This document shows, in pieces, positions 25,886 to 34,917 of a stretch of DNA of 64,000 nucleotides (the stretch's first letter is position 1; each line of letters opens with the position of its first letter). A program made the position numbers and the translations under genes. Source of the stretch: Methanobrevibacter millerae. GTDB taxonomy: Archaea; Methanobacteriota; Methanobacteria; Methanobacteriales; Methanobacteriaceae. Under the pieces are notes generated by a model. That model was not told the origin of the DNA. It did not search any database and worked only from the letters and a program-made list of their open reading frames with translations. The stretch spans positions 2,464,001 to 2,528,000 of the forward strand of contig NZ_CP011266.1 in the NCBI RefSeq assembly GCF_001477655.1, written 5' to 3'.

Positions 25886-27118
25886 ATGAAAGTATGTATT
25901 ATTGGACAAGGTTATATCGGACTTCCAACTGCCGCATTATTTGCAAGAAATCATTGTGAAGTCGTTGGAGTTGATGTTAACGAAAAAATGATTGAAAATT
26001 TAAATAATGGAATCATTCACATTGAAGAGCCTGGAATATCTGATATAATAAAACAAGCTTTAAAAAATAAAGTTTATAAAGCTTCCCTAAAACCTGAAAA
26101 AGCAGATGCATTCATAATAACCGTCCCTACACCATATATCGCAGATAATTATAGCTGTGATTTAAGCTATGTCATTAGTGCATGCGAATCAATCATTCCA
26201 TTTTTAGAAAAAGATAATATAGTTATTGTTGAATCAACAATAGCTCCAATGTCAACTGACGATATTGTAAAACCTATTTTTGAAAAAGAAGGATTTACTA
26301 TAGGTGAGGATTTATACCTTGCCCATTGCCCCGAAAGAGTTCTGCCCGGAAAAATTATAGAAGAATTAATTCATAATGACCGTATTATCGGAGGAATAAC
26401 ACCAAAATGCAGTCAAAAGGCCAGCGAAGTATATGGTCAATTTGTAGAGGGTGAATTAATGTTAACTGAAGCAAAAACTGCTGAATTATCAAAATGTATG
26501 GAAAACACTTTTAGAGATGTCAACATCGCATTAGCTAATGAACTCACAAAAATTTGTGCTGAAATTGGTGTTAATGCATTAGATGTAATAAAAATGGCAA
26601 ATAAACATCCAAGAGTCAACTTACATACACCAGGACCAGGTGTTGGCGGTCACTGCCTTGCAATTGATCCTTATTTTATTTATGCAAAAGCTCCTGAAAC
26701 TGCTAAGTTAATTAAGCTTGCAAGAGACACCAATAATTCCATGCCGGAATTTGTATGTGATAATGTAAGAAAAATAATAACTAAAGGAAAAATTGCAATA
26801 TTAGGTGTTTCCTATAAAGGGAATACTGGTGATGACAGAGAAAGTCCATCATATGAGATTATAGACAATTTAAAGAAAAATTATGAAATATCAATTCATG
26901 ACCCTCATATAGACAAACCAAATTTTGTTAGCTTTAAAGAAGCTGTAACCGATGCTGACTTAATTTTAATATTATGTGACCATAATGAGTTTAAAAACCT
27001 AGATTATACATTAATACATGAAGATACAGTAATTTTTGATACAAAAAATATAATCTACAAGGTTCCAGATAAGATTAAACTTTACAATTATGGAAACTTA
27101 TACGAACTTAATCTTTAA
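25886..27118 (+). CDS. wecC: UDP-N-acetyl-D-mannosamine dehydrogenase
   Basis: The enzyme oxidises UDP-ManNAc twice with NAD to give UDP-ManNAcA, a donor used in archaeal glycoprotein glycans and surface polymers. The 410-residue protein starts MKVCIIGQGYIGLP (NAD loop at residues 7-12), has STIAPMSTDD, LAHCPERVLPGK, ELSKCMENTFRDVN, and HTPGPGVGGHCLAIDPYF with the catalytic Cys257. The wording of the last block fits the WecC branch better than UDP-glucose dehydrogenase. The ATG at 25886 has AAGGGGTG at ideal distance; a GTG nine bases earlier overlaps that site. No UDP-GlcNAc 2-epimerase is in the window. It meets the DUF2264 gene tail to tail with an 11-base overlap. Confidence 0.9.
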   Translation: MKVCIIGQGYIGLPTAALFARNHCEVVGVDVNEKMIENLNNGIIHIEEPGISDIIKQALKNKVYKASLKPEKADAFIITVPTPYIADNYSCDLSYVISACESIIPFLEKDNIVIVESTIAPMSTDDIVKPIFEKEGFTIGEDLYLAHCPERVLPGKIIEELIHNDRIIGGITPKCSQKASEVYGQFVEGELMLTEAKTAELSKCMENTFRDVNIALANELTKICAEIGVNALDVIKMANKHPRVNLHTPGPGVGGHCLAIDPYFIYAKAPETAKLIKLARDTNNSMPEFVCDNVRKIITKGKIAILGVSYKGNTGDDRESPSYEIIDNLKKNYEISIHDPHIDKPNFVSFKEAVTDADLILILCDHNEFKNLDYTLIHEDTVIFDTKNIIYKVPDKIKLYNYGNLYELNL

Positions 27119-28286
27119 TGTACATATTTGAGTCTATATCCTTTCCGCTCCAAGCCTTTAGTGAAGTCCATTCCGCACTTGGAGCTGACCAAAATCTATC
27201 CTTTTCAGGTAAACCCAAAGGCAGAAATCCAGTTGTGCATAAATACATACTACCAGTATTACTATAATCTTCAGCCACATTTGGCTGATTTCCATTAAAT
27301 CCAAATCGTAACCATCCATCATTATCAAAATTAGCATTATCCGAAAATTGATTTTGAATTACAGAAGTTAATGCACATCTAATCTGTTCAGGCTTTACAT
27401 CCTCATTATATAAACCAAACAAACATGCCTGACCCAAAGCCTGAAAAACAGCAGTTCTATATAACATTGACCTACCAACTACAGGATATGTTCCTTCAGG
27501 AGATATAAGCCTTTCCAAGTGTCCTGCATAATGCCTTAACCTATGTAAATGAGCATCTAAAAAAGTATATTCGCCAATGCCATGCTTTCTTAAAACTGAA
27601 AGTATGTCAGTAAGCATTGGATGAATGACATAACTATTATAATAATCAAAATGGAAATTGGGACCATCGCCATAATAGGAATCACCACAATACCATTCAT
27701 TCATATAGACATTTACACCATGCATTAATCTGAACTCATCATATTCCCCAGTAGTTTCAAGTAAAAAAGCTTCAATCATTGATGGAAATAAAATCCAATT
27801 GTTAATCCATGGTTCAATAGAACGAGTTTGTTTTAACGCATCAACAATCATTTCTTGATTGTCATGATTAATGTTATCCCAAAGTTGAGTTTTAGCCCTA
27901 AGCAATCCCTCTACCAAATGTGCAGAATCAACTAACGGCTGATACGGTTGATTAAAAATTAAATAATCGGGTGAATCTGGATTACATATATTGACTAATC
28001 CTTTAGTGGTTAACTCTATATATTTGGCCCTTAATTTACCTTCATAAGAATTATCAGCACCTAATTCTAGCCAAGGAGCAATACCACATACAGTACGACC
28101 TACTGCCTCCAAATGTGCAAATTTAGCTCTTTCATTCTTGACGGCATTAACCGGCATATTTTTTTTAAGAGTTTCATTTGCAGCATTTGTTAATACCGGA
28201 TTAATGATTTTAGATAATGTATCGACCCAAATTTTCCGGTCATTATTTGAATTAAAATTTTTAGAAAAAAATGATTTAAAACCCAT
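27108..28286 (-). CDS. DUF2264 family protein
   Basis: The 392-residue protein resembles the DUF2264 group: FAHLEAVGRTVCGIAPWLELG near residue 56, LVEGLLRAKTQLWDNI, NNWILFPSMIEAFLLE, GDGPNFHFDYYNSYVIHPML, and GRSMLYRTAVFQAL. The family is predicted to be an alpha/alpha-toroid protein of the kind found in polysaccharide lyases and glycosidases, but no activity is established that I know of. It has no signal peptide, so it acts inside the cell. It is a paralogue of the next gene, 10 bases away, and the pair lies at the edge of the polysaccharide locus, which suggests a role in glycan metabolism. Confidence 0.82.
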   Translation of the reverse strand: MGFKSFFSKNFNSNNDRKIWVDTLSKIINPVLTNAANETLKKNMPVNAVKNERAKFAHLEAVGRTVCGIAPWLELGADNSYEGKLRAKYIELTTKGLVNICNPDSPDYLIFNQPYQPLVDSAHLVEGLLRAKTQLWDNINHDNQEMIVDALKQTRSIEPWINNWILFPSMIEAFLLETTGEYDEFRLMHGVNVYMNEWYCGDSYYGDGPNFHFDYYNSYVIHPMLTDILSVLRKHGIGEYTFLDAHLHRLRHYAGHLERLISPEGTYPVVGRSMLYRTAVFQALGQACLFGLYNEDVKPEQIRCALTSVIQNQFSDNANFDNDGWLRFGFNGNQPNVAEDYSNTGSMYLCTTGFLPLGLPEKDRFWSAPSAEWTSLKAWSGKDIDSNMYIKD

Positions 28287-28295
28287 AAAAATCCA

Positions 28296-29504
28296 TTAAA
28301 AGTTTATTGGTTGATCATTGCCTATCACATGCCCGTTCCAAGCTTTAAGAGATGACCATTCTTCAAAGTCATCTGTCCAAAATGGATCATTGGAATCAAG
28401 CCCTAAAGGTAAAAATACAGAACAACATAAGTATAAACTTCCAGTATTAATATCTGTCTCTGCAATATCTACCTGATGACCATTTAAACCAGTTATTAAC
28501 CATCCACCATTAGAGAAATTTTGATTTCCATCAAATAAATTTCTTAAAACTTTAGTCAATGCTGCTCTAACTTGAGATACTTCAATATTTCTTGGTAAAA
28601 TTCTAAGTAAAGCAACTTGAGATAAAGTATGGAAAATACCAGATCTATAACTAATTGATTTACCTACAATAGGATAAGTACCATCTGGAGAAATACATCT
28701 TTCTAATTGGGATGCTAGTCTTGATGATCTCATTAATTGAACATCCAAAAATTCTCCATCCGGTAATCCATATTTTCTCATTACCATTAAAATATCGTTA
28801 AGCATTGGATGAATAAAAATACTATTATAATAATTTGAAGCAAAATCTGCCCCATCCCTATAAATTGCATCTCCAACATACCATTCATCCCTAAATTTAT
28901 GAACAGCATATACCAAACGTTCTTTATCACACTCGCCAGTGAATTCTAAAAGTGCTGCCTCAATAATTGAAGTGTATAAAAGCCAATGATTGTCATATGG
29001 AGCTATAATTCTTGAATTTTTAAATTCATCCATAATTTTTGCCTGTACATCCATCGGTAGATTAAGCCAAATTTGATTTTTAGAACGAAGTAAACCTTGA
29101 GCAAATAAAGCCATATCCACTAATGATTGTTTAGGTTCATTATAAAATATATAATCATTTTTATTTGGATTAACTGCTACACTAATAGCTTCAATTGTTA
29201 AATTAATATATTTATCACGAAGTCTACCTTCTTCAGATTCTGAAGGTCCAAGCTCTAACCATGGAGCTATACCATTAAATACACGTGCAAATGCTTCAAG
29301 ATAAGCAAATTTACCACCTTCAGAACTACTTGACTCTAAAAGCATATTTTTCCTTAAAGAATCTTTCCTAAGATTTATTAATACCGGTAAAGCTATTTTT
29401 TGTAAAGTTTCAACCCAAAAAATTCTATCTTCCCAAACTGGAACCTGTTCTTCCATAACAGGAATTTCTTCTTCTTTTTTAAATCTTCCAAAAAACTTGC
29501 TCAT
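28296..29504 (-). CDS. DUF2264 family protein (paralogue)
   Basis: The 402-residue sister of the 27108 gene has the same order of blocks: FAYLEAFARVFNGIAPWLELGP, MALFAQGLLRSKNQIW, DNHWLLYTSIIEAALLE, GDAIYRDGADFASNYYNSIFIHPML, GKSISYRSGIFHTLSQ, and a C-terminal GWLITGLNGHQVDIAET. Both proteins start with a short basic stretch and then a DRIFWVETLQKI helix. The conserved aspartate, asparagine and histidine in the RDGADFASNYYN region could form an active site, by analogy with toroid lyases, but this is inference. Its upstream region is divergent from leuC. Two tandem copies suggest a heteromer or two related substrates. Confidence 0.82.
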   Translation of the reverse strand: MSKFFGRFKKEEEIPVMEEQVPVWEDRIFWVETLQKIALPVLINLRKDSLRKNMLLESSSSEGGKFAYLEAFARVFNGIAPWLELGPSESEEGRLRDKYINLTIEAISVAVNPNKNDYIFYNEPKQSLVDMALFAQGLLRSKNQIWLNLPMDVQAKIMDEFKNSRIIAPYDNHWLLYTSIIEAALLEFTGECDKERLVYAVHKFRDEWYVGDAIYRDGADFASNYYNSIFIHPMLNDILMVMRKYGLPDGEFLDVQLMRSSRLASQLERCISPDGTYPIVGKSISYRSGIFHTLSQVALLRILPRNIEVSQVRAALTKVLRNLFDGNQNFSNGGWLITGLNGHQVDIAETDINTGSLYLCCSVFLPLGLDSNDPFWTDDFEEWSSLKAWNGHVIGNDQPINF

Positions 29505-29644
29505 GAAATTTATTTTGTTCTACATATTATATAAATGTATGATTATTTTTACTAACAAAAATTCGTTGATTGATTAAAAAATTAAGTATTTTTTTATTAA
29601 ATTCAATGCTAATTAATTTAATCTTAAAAATAACTATTTTCCAA

Positions 29645-29654
29645 AATTTAAATA
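29645..29654 (+). promoter_or_regulatory. Likely TATA box for the leuC operon
   Basis: AATTTAAATA lies about 50 bases before the leuC ATG, and a GAGGT ribosome binding site at 29685-29689 is nine bases before that start. Transcription would begin near 29675-29680. The rest of the 195-base gap to the divergent DUF2264 gene is AT-rich with no other feature that I can support. Confidence 0.45.
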
Positions 29655-29699
29655 GAATGTTAAACAAAATATAATTTATTACTATGAGGTTTTGTTAAT

Positions 29700-30947
29700 A
29701 TGTCAAGTACAATGTCTGAAAAAATATTGGCTAGAGCATCAGGTAAAGATAAAGTTGAGGCCGGAGATATTATTATTGCAAATATTGATGTTGCAATGAC
29801 ACATGATTTAACTGGACCTCTCGCCGTTGAATCTTTTGAAAAAATTGGTGCAGATAAAGTTTGGGATTCGTCCAAAATTGTAATTCCATTTGACCATCAG
29901 GTTCCAGCAGATTCTATAGACTCAGCTAATAATCATATAATCATGAGAAATTTTGTAAAAAAGCAAAATATTGAAAATTTTTATGATATAAATGCGGGAG
30001 TATGTCATCAAATACTACCGGAACTAGGCCATGTAGTACCAGGAGACGTTATTGTCGGAGCTGATTCACATACCTGTACACATGGAGCTTTAGGTGCCTT
30101 TTCAACAGGAATTGGTTCAACCGATATGGCAATGGTTTTTGCTGAAGGAAATTTATGGTTTAAGGTTCCTGAAACTAACCGTTTTGAAATAACTGGTACT
30201 CTAAAAGACAATGTTTACGCAAAAGATGTAATTTTAAATATAATAGGCCAAGTTGGTGCTGACGGTTCCACATATAAAGCCTGTGAGTTTGCAGGTCAAA
30301 CCGTTAGTGATATGAGTGTTTCAGACAGAATGGTTTTATGTAATATGGCAATTGAAATGGGTGGGAAAACAGGTTTGGTAGAACCTGATAAAAAAACAAT
30401 TGAATATGTAGAAAAAAGGTCAAATAAGCCATATAAAATTTTCAAAACAGATTTAAATGCTTCTTCTTTAAATATTATTGACATTGATGTTAACAATTTA
30501 GAGCCTCAGGTAGCCTGTCCAAACAATGTTGATAATGTAAAGCCCGTAAGCGAAGTTGACCAGGAAATAGATCAAGTATTTTTAGGTTCATGCACCAATG
30601 GAAGAATCAGTGACTTGAGAGATGCTGCAAAAATTCTTAAAGGAAAACAAATAGCTAAAGAAACTAGAATGCTTGTTATTCCAGCATCAAAAGAAGTTTA
30701 CTCAAAAGCTTTGGATGAAGGATTAATAAGAATATTTGTTGATGCAGGAGCCTTGGTTTCTGCTCCTTGTTGTGGTCCATGTCTTGGAGGACATACAGGA
30801 ATTATCGGACCTGGAGAAGTAAGCCTATCAACATCAAACAGGAATTTTAAAGGAAGACAAGGTTCTCCTGACGGAAAAGTTTATTTATCTTCTGCTGCAG
30901 TTGCTGCTGCATCTGCAATTGAAGGAAGAATTGTTGCACCGGAGTGA
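29700..30947 (+). CDS. leuC: 3-isopropylmalate dehydratase large subunit (LeuC/HacA family)
   Basis: This 415-residue protein belongs to the archaeal aconitase-like family. It has [54 protein letters not shown] with Cys298, and [11 protein letters not shown] with Cys358 and Cys361; these cysteines hold the 4Fe-4S cluster. The enzyme isomerises 2- and 3-isopropylmalate in leucine synthesis; a close paralogue does the homoaconitase step in coenzyme B synthesis. The small subunit next door has a YLIY loop, which points to isopropylmalate rather than homoaconitate. It is followed directly by leuD and leuB. Confidence 0.88.
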   Translation: MSSTMSEKILARASGKDKVEAGDIIIANIDVAMTHDLTGPLAVESFEKIGADKVWDSSKIVIPFDHQVPADSIDSANNHIIMRNFVKKQNIENFYDINAGVCHQILPELGHVVPGDVIVGADSHTCTHGALGAFSTGIGSTDMAMVFAEGNLWFKVPETNRFEITGTLKDNVYAKDVILNIIGQVGADGSTYKACEFAGQTVSDMSVSDRMVLCNMAIEMGGKTGLVEPDKKTIEYVEKRSNKPYKIFKTDLNASSLNIIDIDVNNLEPQVACPNNVDNVKPVSEVDQEIDQVFLGSCTNGRISDLRDAAKILKGKQIAKETRMLVIPASKEVYSKALDEGLIRIFVDAGALVSAPCCGPCLGGHTGIIGPGEVSLSTSNRNFKGRQGSPDGKVYLSSAAVAAASAIEGRIVAPE

Positions 30948-30952
30948 TTAAT

Positions 30953-31435
30953 ATGAAAGGAACGGCATGGAAATTTGGAAATGACATTGATACAGACATT
31001 ATTCTTCCAGGAAGATATTTGATTTATACTGATGAAGAAAGATTATCTCAACATTGTATGGAAGGATTAGACGATGAATTTAATGAAAAATGTAAAAAAG
31101 GAGATTTTATTGTAGCGGGCAAAAATTTTGGTTGCGGATCTTCCCGTGAACATGCGCCTATTGCAATTAAAGGTGTTGGGATTTCAGCAGTGCTAGCTGA
31201 GTCATTTGCCAGAATTTTTTATAGAAACGCTACAAATGTTGGTGTTCCGCTTCTTGAAGCTCCAGGAATTACTGATTTAGTGGAAAATGGAGATGAAATA
31301 GAAGTTGATATGGATAATGGAATTATTAAATCTGAAAGTGGAGAAAAAATAACATTTAAAAAATTACCTCCATTCATGTTAGAAATATTGGAAAAAGGTG
31401 GGTTAATTGAATACCTCAAAGACAAAAGAGAATAA
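30953..31435 (+). CDS. leuD: 3-isopropylmalate dehydratase small subunit
   Basis: The 160-residue swivel domain partner of LeuC has [20 protein letters not shown] near residues 6-25, [19 protein letters not shown], and [17 protein letters not shown], all family marks. The YLIY segment matches the loop that, in the methanogen enzymes studied, separates isopropylmalate isomerase (YLVY-like) from homoaconitase (YLRT); this is from memory of that work. The start is the ATG at 30953 with GGAGTGAT as ribosome binding site; a GTG at 30944 overlaps the leuC stop and the binding site. It is cotranscribed with leuC. Confidence 0.88.
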   Translation: MKGTAWKFGNDIDTDIILPGRYLIYTDEERLSQHCMEGLDDEFNEKCKKGDFIVAGKNFGCGSSREHAPIAIKGVGISAVLAESFARIFYRNATNVGVPLLEAPGITDLVENGDEIEVDMDNGIIKSESGEKITFKKLPPFMLEILEKGGLIEYLKDKRE

Positions 31436-32420
31436 ATATACAATTGCCGTTGTTCCAGGTGATGGAATAGGTACCGAAGTTATGGATGCAACAATTTCCG
31501 TTTTGAATGAATTAGATATTGAATTCAACTACATTTATGCTGAAGCAGGTGATGCCTGCCTGGAAAAAACTGGCAGTGCGCTTCCTCAAGAAACACTTGA
31601 TATTGTTAGAGATGCTGATGCTTGTTTATTTGGTGCAGCAGGTGAAACTGCAGCAGATGTTATTGTTAAATTGCGTCAGGAAATGAAAATGTTTGCTAAT
31701 TTAAGACCTGTGAAAGCATATCCAAATACAAATTCATTATCTGAAGACATTGATTTTATGATTGTTCGTGAAAACACCGAAGGATTGTACATTGCAGATA
31801 AAGAAGAGTTCACTGATGATGGTGCTACTGCAAAGCGTGTCATCACCCGTGAAGCAGAAGAGCGCATCATTGATTATGCGTTCCAATATGCAAAAGACAA
31901 TAATAAGTCCAAGGTTACTGGCGTTCACAAAGCAAATGTTTTAAAGAAAAGTGATGGTTTATTTAAAGAAATCTTTTATGAAGTTGGAGAAAGATATCCT
32001 GATATAGAAAAAGAAGACTTTTATGTAGATGCAACCGCAATGTATCTCATTACACAACCGGAAAGCTTCGAAGTTATCGTTACAACCAACTTGTTTGGAG
32101 ATATTTTATCTGATGAAGGTGCTGGTCTTGTAGGTGGGCTTGGATTGATTCCATCAGCAAATATTGGAAATTATGGTGCTTTATTTGAGCCTGTTCATGG
32201 TTCCGCTCCAGATATTGCAGGTAAAGGGATTGCAAATCCAATAGCCATGATGTTATCTGCAGTTATGATGCTAAGATACCTGGGTGAAAGTGAATCTGCA
32301 CAAAAGCTAGACAATGCTATTTTAAAATTATTAACTGAAGCTAAAGTCTTGACTGGAGATTTAGGCGGAAATGCAACTACAAATGATGTTGCAAATGAAA
32401 TAATTAAATTATTAAGATGA
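31407..32420 (+). CDS. leuB: 3-isopropylmalate dehydrogenase
   Basis: The protein belongs to the isocitrate/isopropylmalate dehydrogenase family and is 337 residues long. It shows IAVVPGDGIGTEVM at 13-26, LRQEMKMFANLRPVKAYP, IVRENTEGLY, GVHKANVLKKSDGLF, DATAMYLI, TTNLFGDILSDEGAGLVGGLG and FEPVHGSAPDIAGKGIANP. It oxidatively decarboxylates 3-isopropylmalate to 2-oxoisocaproate with NAD. The only sensible start is a TTG at 31407, inside the end of leuD (29-base overlap), with GGTGGG just upstream. The homoisocitrate dehydrogenase paralogue (AksF) cannot be fully excluded, but the leuC-leuD context favours LeuB. Confidence 0.88.
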   Translation: MNTSKTKENKYTIAVVPGDGIGTEVMDATISVLNELDIEFNYIYAEAGDACLEKTGSALPQETLDIVRDADACLFGAAGETAADVIVKLRQEMKMFANLRPVKAYPNTNSLSEDIDFMIVRENTEGLYIADKEEFTDDGATAKRVITREAEERIIDYAFQYAKDNNKSKVTGVHKANVLKKSDGLFKEIFYEVGERYPDIEKEDFYVDATAMYLITQPESFEVIVTTNLFGDILSDEGAGLVGGLGLIPSANIGNYGALFEPVHGSAPDIAGKGIANPIAMMLSAVMMLRYLGESESAQKLDNAILKLLTEAKVLTGDLGGNATTNDVANEIIKLLR

Positions 32421-32424
32421 TAAA

Positions 32425-34752
32425 ATGATTAAAGAATCAGACTTGAAAGATGGTATAAGTGCCATCATACCAACATACAAAGGAGAAAAATACATTAATA
32501 AACTTCTTGATTCTTTAATAAATCAAAGTATAGATTTTAACTTATTTGAAGCAATATTTATTGTGAACGGAGAACTTGATTCAACACCAGACATTATTAA
32601 AAAATATCAAACCGCGAATCCTGAAGTTAATATTATATTAACAGAAAGTGAAAAAGGAGTTTGTAATGCTCGTAATAAAGGTATTGAATTAGCTTCAATG
32701 AAATATTCTATTTTTATTGATGATGATGACTTCATAAGTGAAAACTACTTTGAAGAATTATACAAATTTGTCAAGCCAAATAGAATTGTTCTTGGAACTT
32801 TTTATGACATTGATGAAGATACGGGTAAGGTCATGGACTCATATATGACTCCACAACTTCTTAAAAATTCAGGAATTATAGAAAATCCCTATAAAACAAT
32901 TAAAGATGCAATAGTGATTACAACAAATAAAATTATTCCAACTATTAACGTTAAAAATTCAAATTTTAATCCAGAACTAACCAATGGTGTAGATATTGCA
33001 TATTATGCAAACTTTTATCCGGATAATGATTTTGAGTTTTATGTTGTTGATAAAAGCATTGGCGCAAATTATTATAGACTATGGAGAGAAGGTTCAATAT
33101 CCAGACAGGATATGTCCTATGAATTTAATATTGACAATCGCTTGAAAGTAATTGAAAACATTAATAAAGGCCTTAAAAAAGCAAAGAATCAGGAAATGAG
33201 AAGCTTTATTGAAAGTTTAACAGGCGGACAAGTAGTCAAAATAAACGAATACTTAAATAAATATCCTAAAGAATATAATAATGTTTTAAAGGACATATTG
33301 GAATATGATTATGAATTTTTCCCATATAAATATTTAAATGAAGATTTATCGAAATTAAATAACGATGAAAGGAAATTAATTATTTCTTATGCATTTTCAC
33401 CGACTAATACGACCACAAGTAATGTTGTTGCAAAGAAAATATTATCTGATAAAAAGAATGTTGATATTATTTGTGCTAGTTTAGATGATATGCCAAAAGA
33501 TTTTACACTTGAAAAAATCGTTTTAGAATATATTGTTAATAAGTTTACAGTAACTTCAAATTTCTCAACGGAATGGGACAACATTTTAAATTTTGTAAAT
33601 GAGGGAATGAAATTAATTAAAGATTATGGGGAAATCTATAGCAGAGCGAATTTTGTCCATTCACATTTTTTAGCTTTAGAGTATAAAATAAAAAACCCAA
33701 AAACTTACTGGAAAGCTGAATTCTCTGACCCGTTAATATACACTTTTGGAAATAGGCATTTGAGCGGAAAATTAACTGATGAAGAATACATTTCAAGAAT
33801 AAATAAAATTTTAAAAGAAAAGAATTTAGAACCTATAAGCAGTGAAAACGACATTAATTGTGTCTGCGAATATTTAACATTTATTTTTGCAGATGAAATA
33901 ATATTTACAAATGAAAGTCAAAAAGATGTTATGATAGATTCATTGCCTTTTAAAGTGGATATAGATGAAAAATATATAATTTCACCTCATCCAACATTAG
34001 ATGAAAAATATTATCATATTAAAAAAAGCAATTACTCTTTAGATAAAAATTATGTTAATTTCGCATACTTTGGAGTGATATTTCCAAACAGATCATTTGA
34101 AGATTTTATCAATGCCTTTGAAAATATAAGTGAAAAATTTAAAGATAAAATTAGATTGCACTTATTTACTCCAAATAGAACTTTATTTGAACAACTTTTA
34201 ACTAAAGATTTGCTTGAAAAAACCACATTCAATCAAAATATTGATTATCTGGAATTTTTAAATCTATCAAAAAAATTTGATGTGCTTATTGCTGAAGACA
34301 GCTATACAAAAGGACATTTCATTAAAAATCCATACCTTCCATCAAAAATATCTGATTATAAAGGCTCAGATACAACAATTTGGGCAATATGTGAGAAAAA
34401 TAGTGAAATGTCAAAATTAGACATCAAATATAAATCATATATCAATGATTTGTGTGGAAATACAGATACATTAAATTCAATAATGTGTGAAAAGACCAAT
34501 GAAGAAATAGAACCATTTACAATTGATGAAAAAGAATACAATAAACAACGAACTGTTCATTTAACTCAAAAGATTGCTGAATTGATTGATGTCTGTGAGT
34601 CCGAATTTAAAAAAGATGAAATGTATTTAGCTAAAATTAATGAACTAACAACGAGAATTCAAAATTTAGAAAAAGAAAACTCGGAAATTTTAAATTCGAA
34701 TAGTTGGAAAGTTACAAAAAATTTCAGAAAAATTGGAAAAAAATTTAAATAA
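32425..34752 (+). CDS. Two-domain glycosyltransferase (GT2 plus GT-B-like)
   Basis: The 775-residue protein has an N-terminal GT2 domain: ISAIIPTYKGEKYINKLL near residue 11, VCNARNKGIELA, and IDDDDFISENYFEELY as the metal site. A long helical middle is followed by a GT-B-like C-terminal part (residues about 530-690: YFGVIFPNRSFEDF, RLHLFTPNRTLFEQL, VLIAEDSYTKGHFIKNPYLPSKISDY). The end is a coiled coil and then NSNSWKVTKNFRK, the tail motif shared with the DUF616 proteins. It starts 4 bases after leuB, so a surface-glycan gene seems to ride on a leucine operon. No ribosome binding site stands out. Substrates unknown. Confidence 0.8.
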   Translation: MIKESDLKDGISAIIPTYKGEKYINKLLDSLINQSIDFNLFEAIFIVNGELDSTPDIIKKYQTANPEVNIILTESEKGVCNARNKGIELASMKYSIFIDDDDFISENYFEELYKFVKPNRIVLGTFYDIDEDTGKVMDSYMTPQLLKNSGIIENPYKTIKDAIVITTNKIIPTINVKNSNFNPELTNGVDIAYYANFYPDNDFEFYVVDKSIGANYYRLWREGSISRQDMSYEFNIDNRLKVIENINKGLKKAKNQEMRSFIESLTGGQVVKINEYLNKYPKEYNNVLKDILEYDYEFFPYKYLNEDLSKLNNDERKLIISYAFSPTNTTTSNVVAKKILSDKKNVDIICASLDDMPKDFTLEKIVLEYIVNKFTVTSNFSTEWDNILNFVNEGMKLIKDYGEIYSRANFVHSHFLALEYKIKNPKTYWKAEFSDPLIYTFGNRHLSGKLTDEEYISRINKILKEKNLEPISSENDINCVCEYLTFIFADEIIFTNESQKDVMIDSLPFKVDIDEKYIISPHPTLDEKYYHIKKSNYSLDKNYVNFAYFGVIFPNRSFEDFINAFENISEKFKDKIRLHLFTPNRTLFEQLLTKDLLEKTTFNQNIDYLEFLNLSKKFDVLIAEDSYTKGHFIKNPYLPSKISDYKGSDTTIWAICEKNSEMSKLDIKYKSYINDLCGNTDTLNSIMCEKTNEEIEPFTIDEKEYNKQRTVHLTQKIAELIDVCESEFKKDEMYLAKINELTTRIQNLEKENSEILNSNSWKVTKNFRKIGKKFK

Positions 34753-34794
34753 TTTAAAAATGTTATATTAATTATAATTTAAGGAGATATTATT

Positions 34795-34893
34795 ATGAGA
34801 AAATTTTCTAGAATGCAATTAGCAGCACTTTTTATTATACTTATTATGGTATTAAGTGGGGTTGCTGGTTTTTTACTTTTTATATTCGCATAA
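34795..34893 (+). CDS. 32-residue single-helix membrane peptide
   Basis: A short gene with a very good ribosome binding site (AAGGAGAT at 34781-34788) seven bases before the ATG encodes MRKFSRMQLAALFIILIMVL and twelve further mostly hydrophobic residues. The pattern is a basic, amphipathic start and one membrane helix, with the N-terminus predicted inside. It lies in the 150-base gap between the glycosyltransferase and ribH, with ribH starting 24 bases later. I do not recognise the family. The strong binding site, correct reading frame and clean membrane helix argue that it is real. It could be a small subunit or regulator of a membrane complex, which is only a guess. Confidence 0.65.
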   Translation: MRKFSRMQLAALFIILIMVLSGVAGFLLFIFA

Positions 34894-34917
34894 ATTATAT
34901 TAATGGAGGACTTAAAT

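Noticed and set aside
29700-31435. Homoaconitase (hacA/hacB) of coenzyme B synthesis instead of leuC/leuD
   Set aside because: The small subunit has a YLIY loop rather than YLRT, and leuB follows. The distinction rests on memory of the methanogen enzymes, so the call stays below full confidence.
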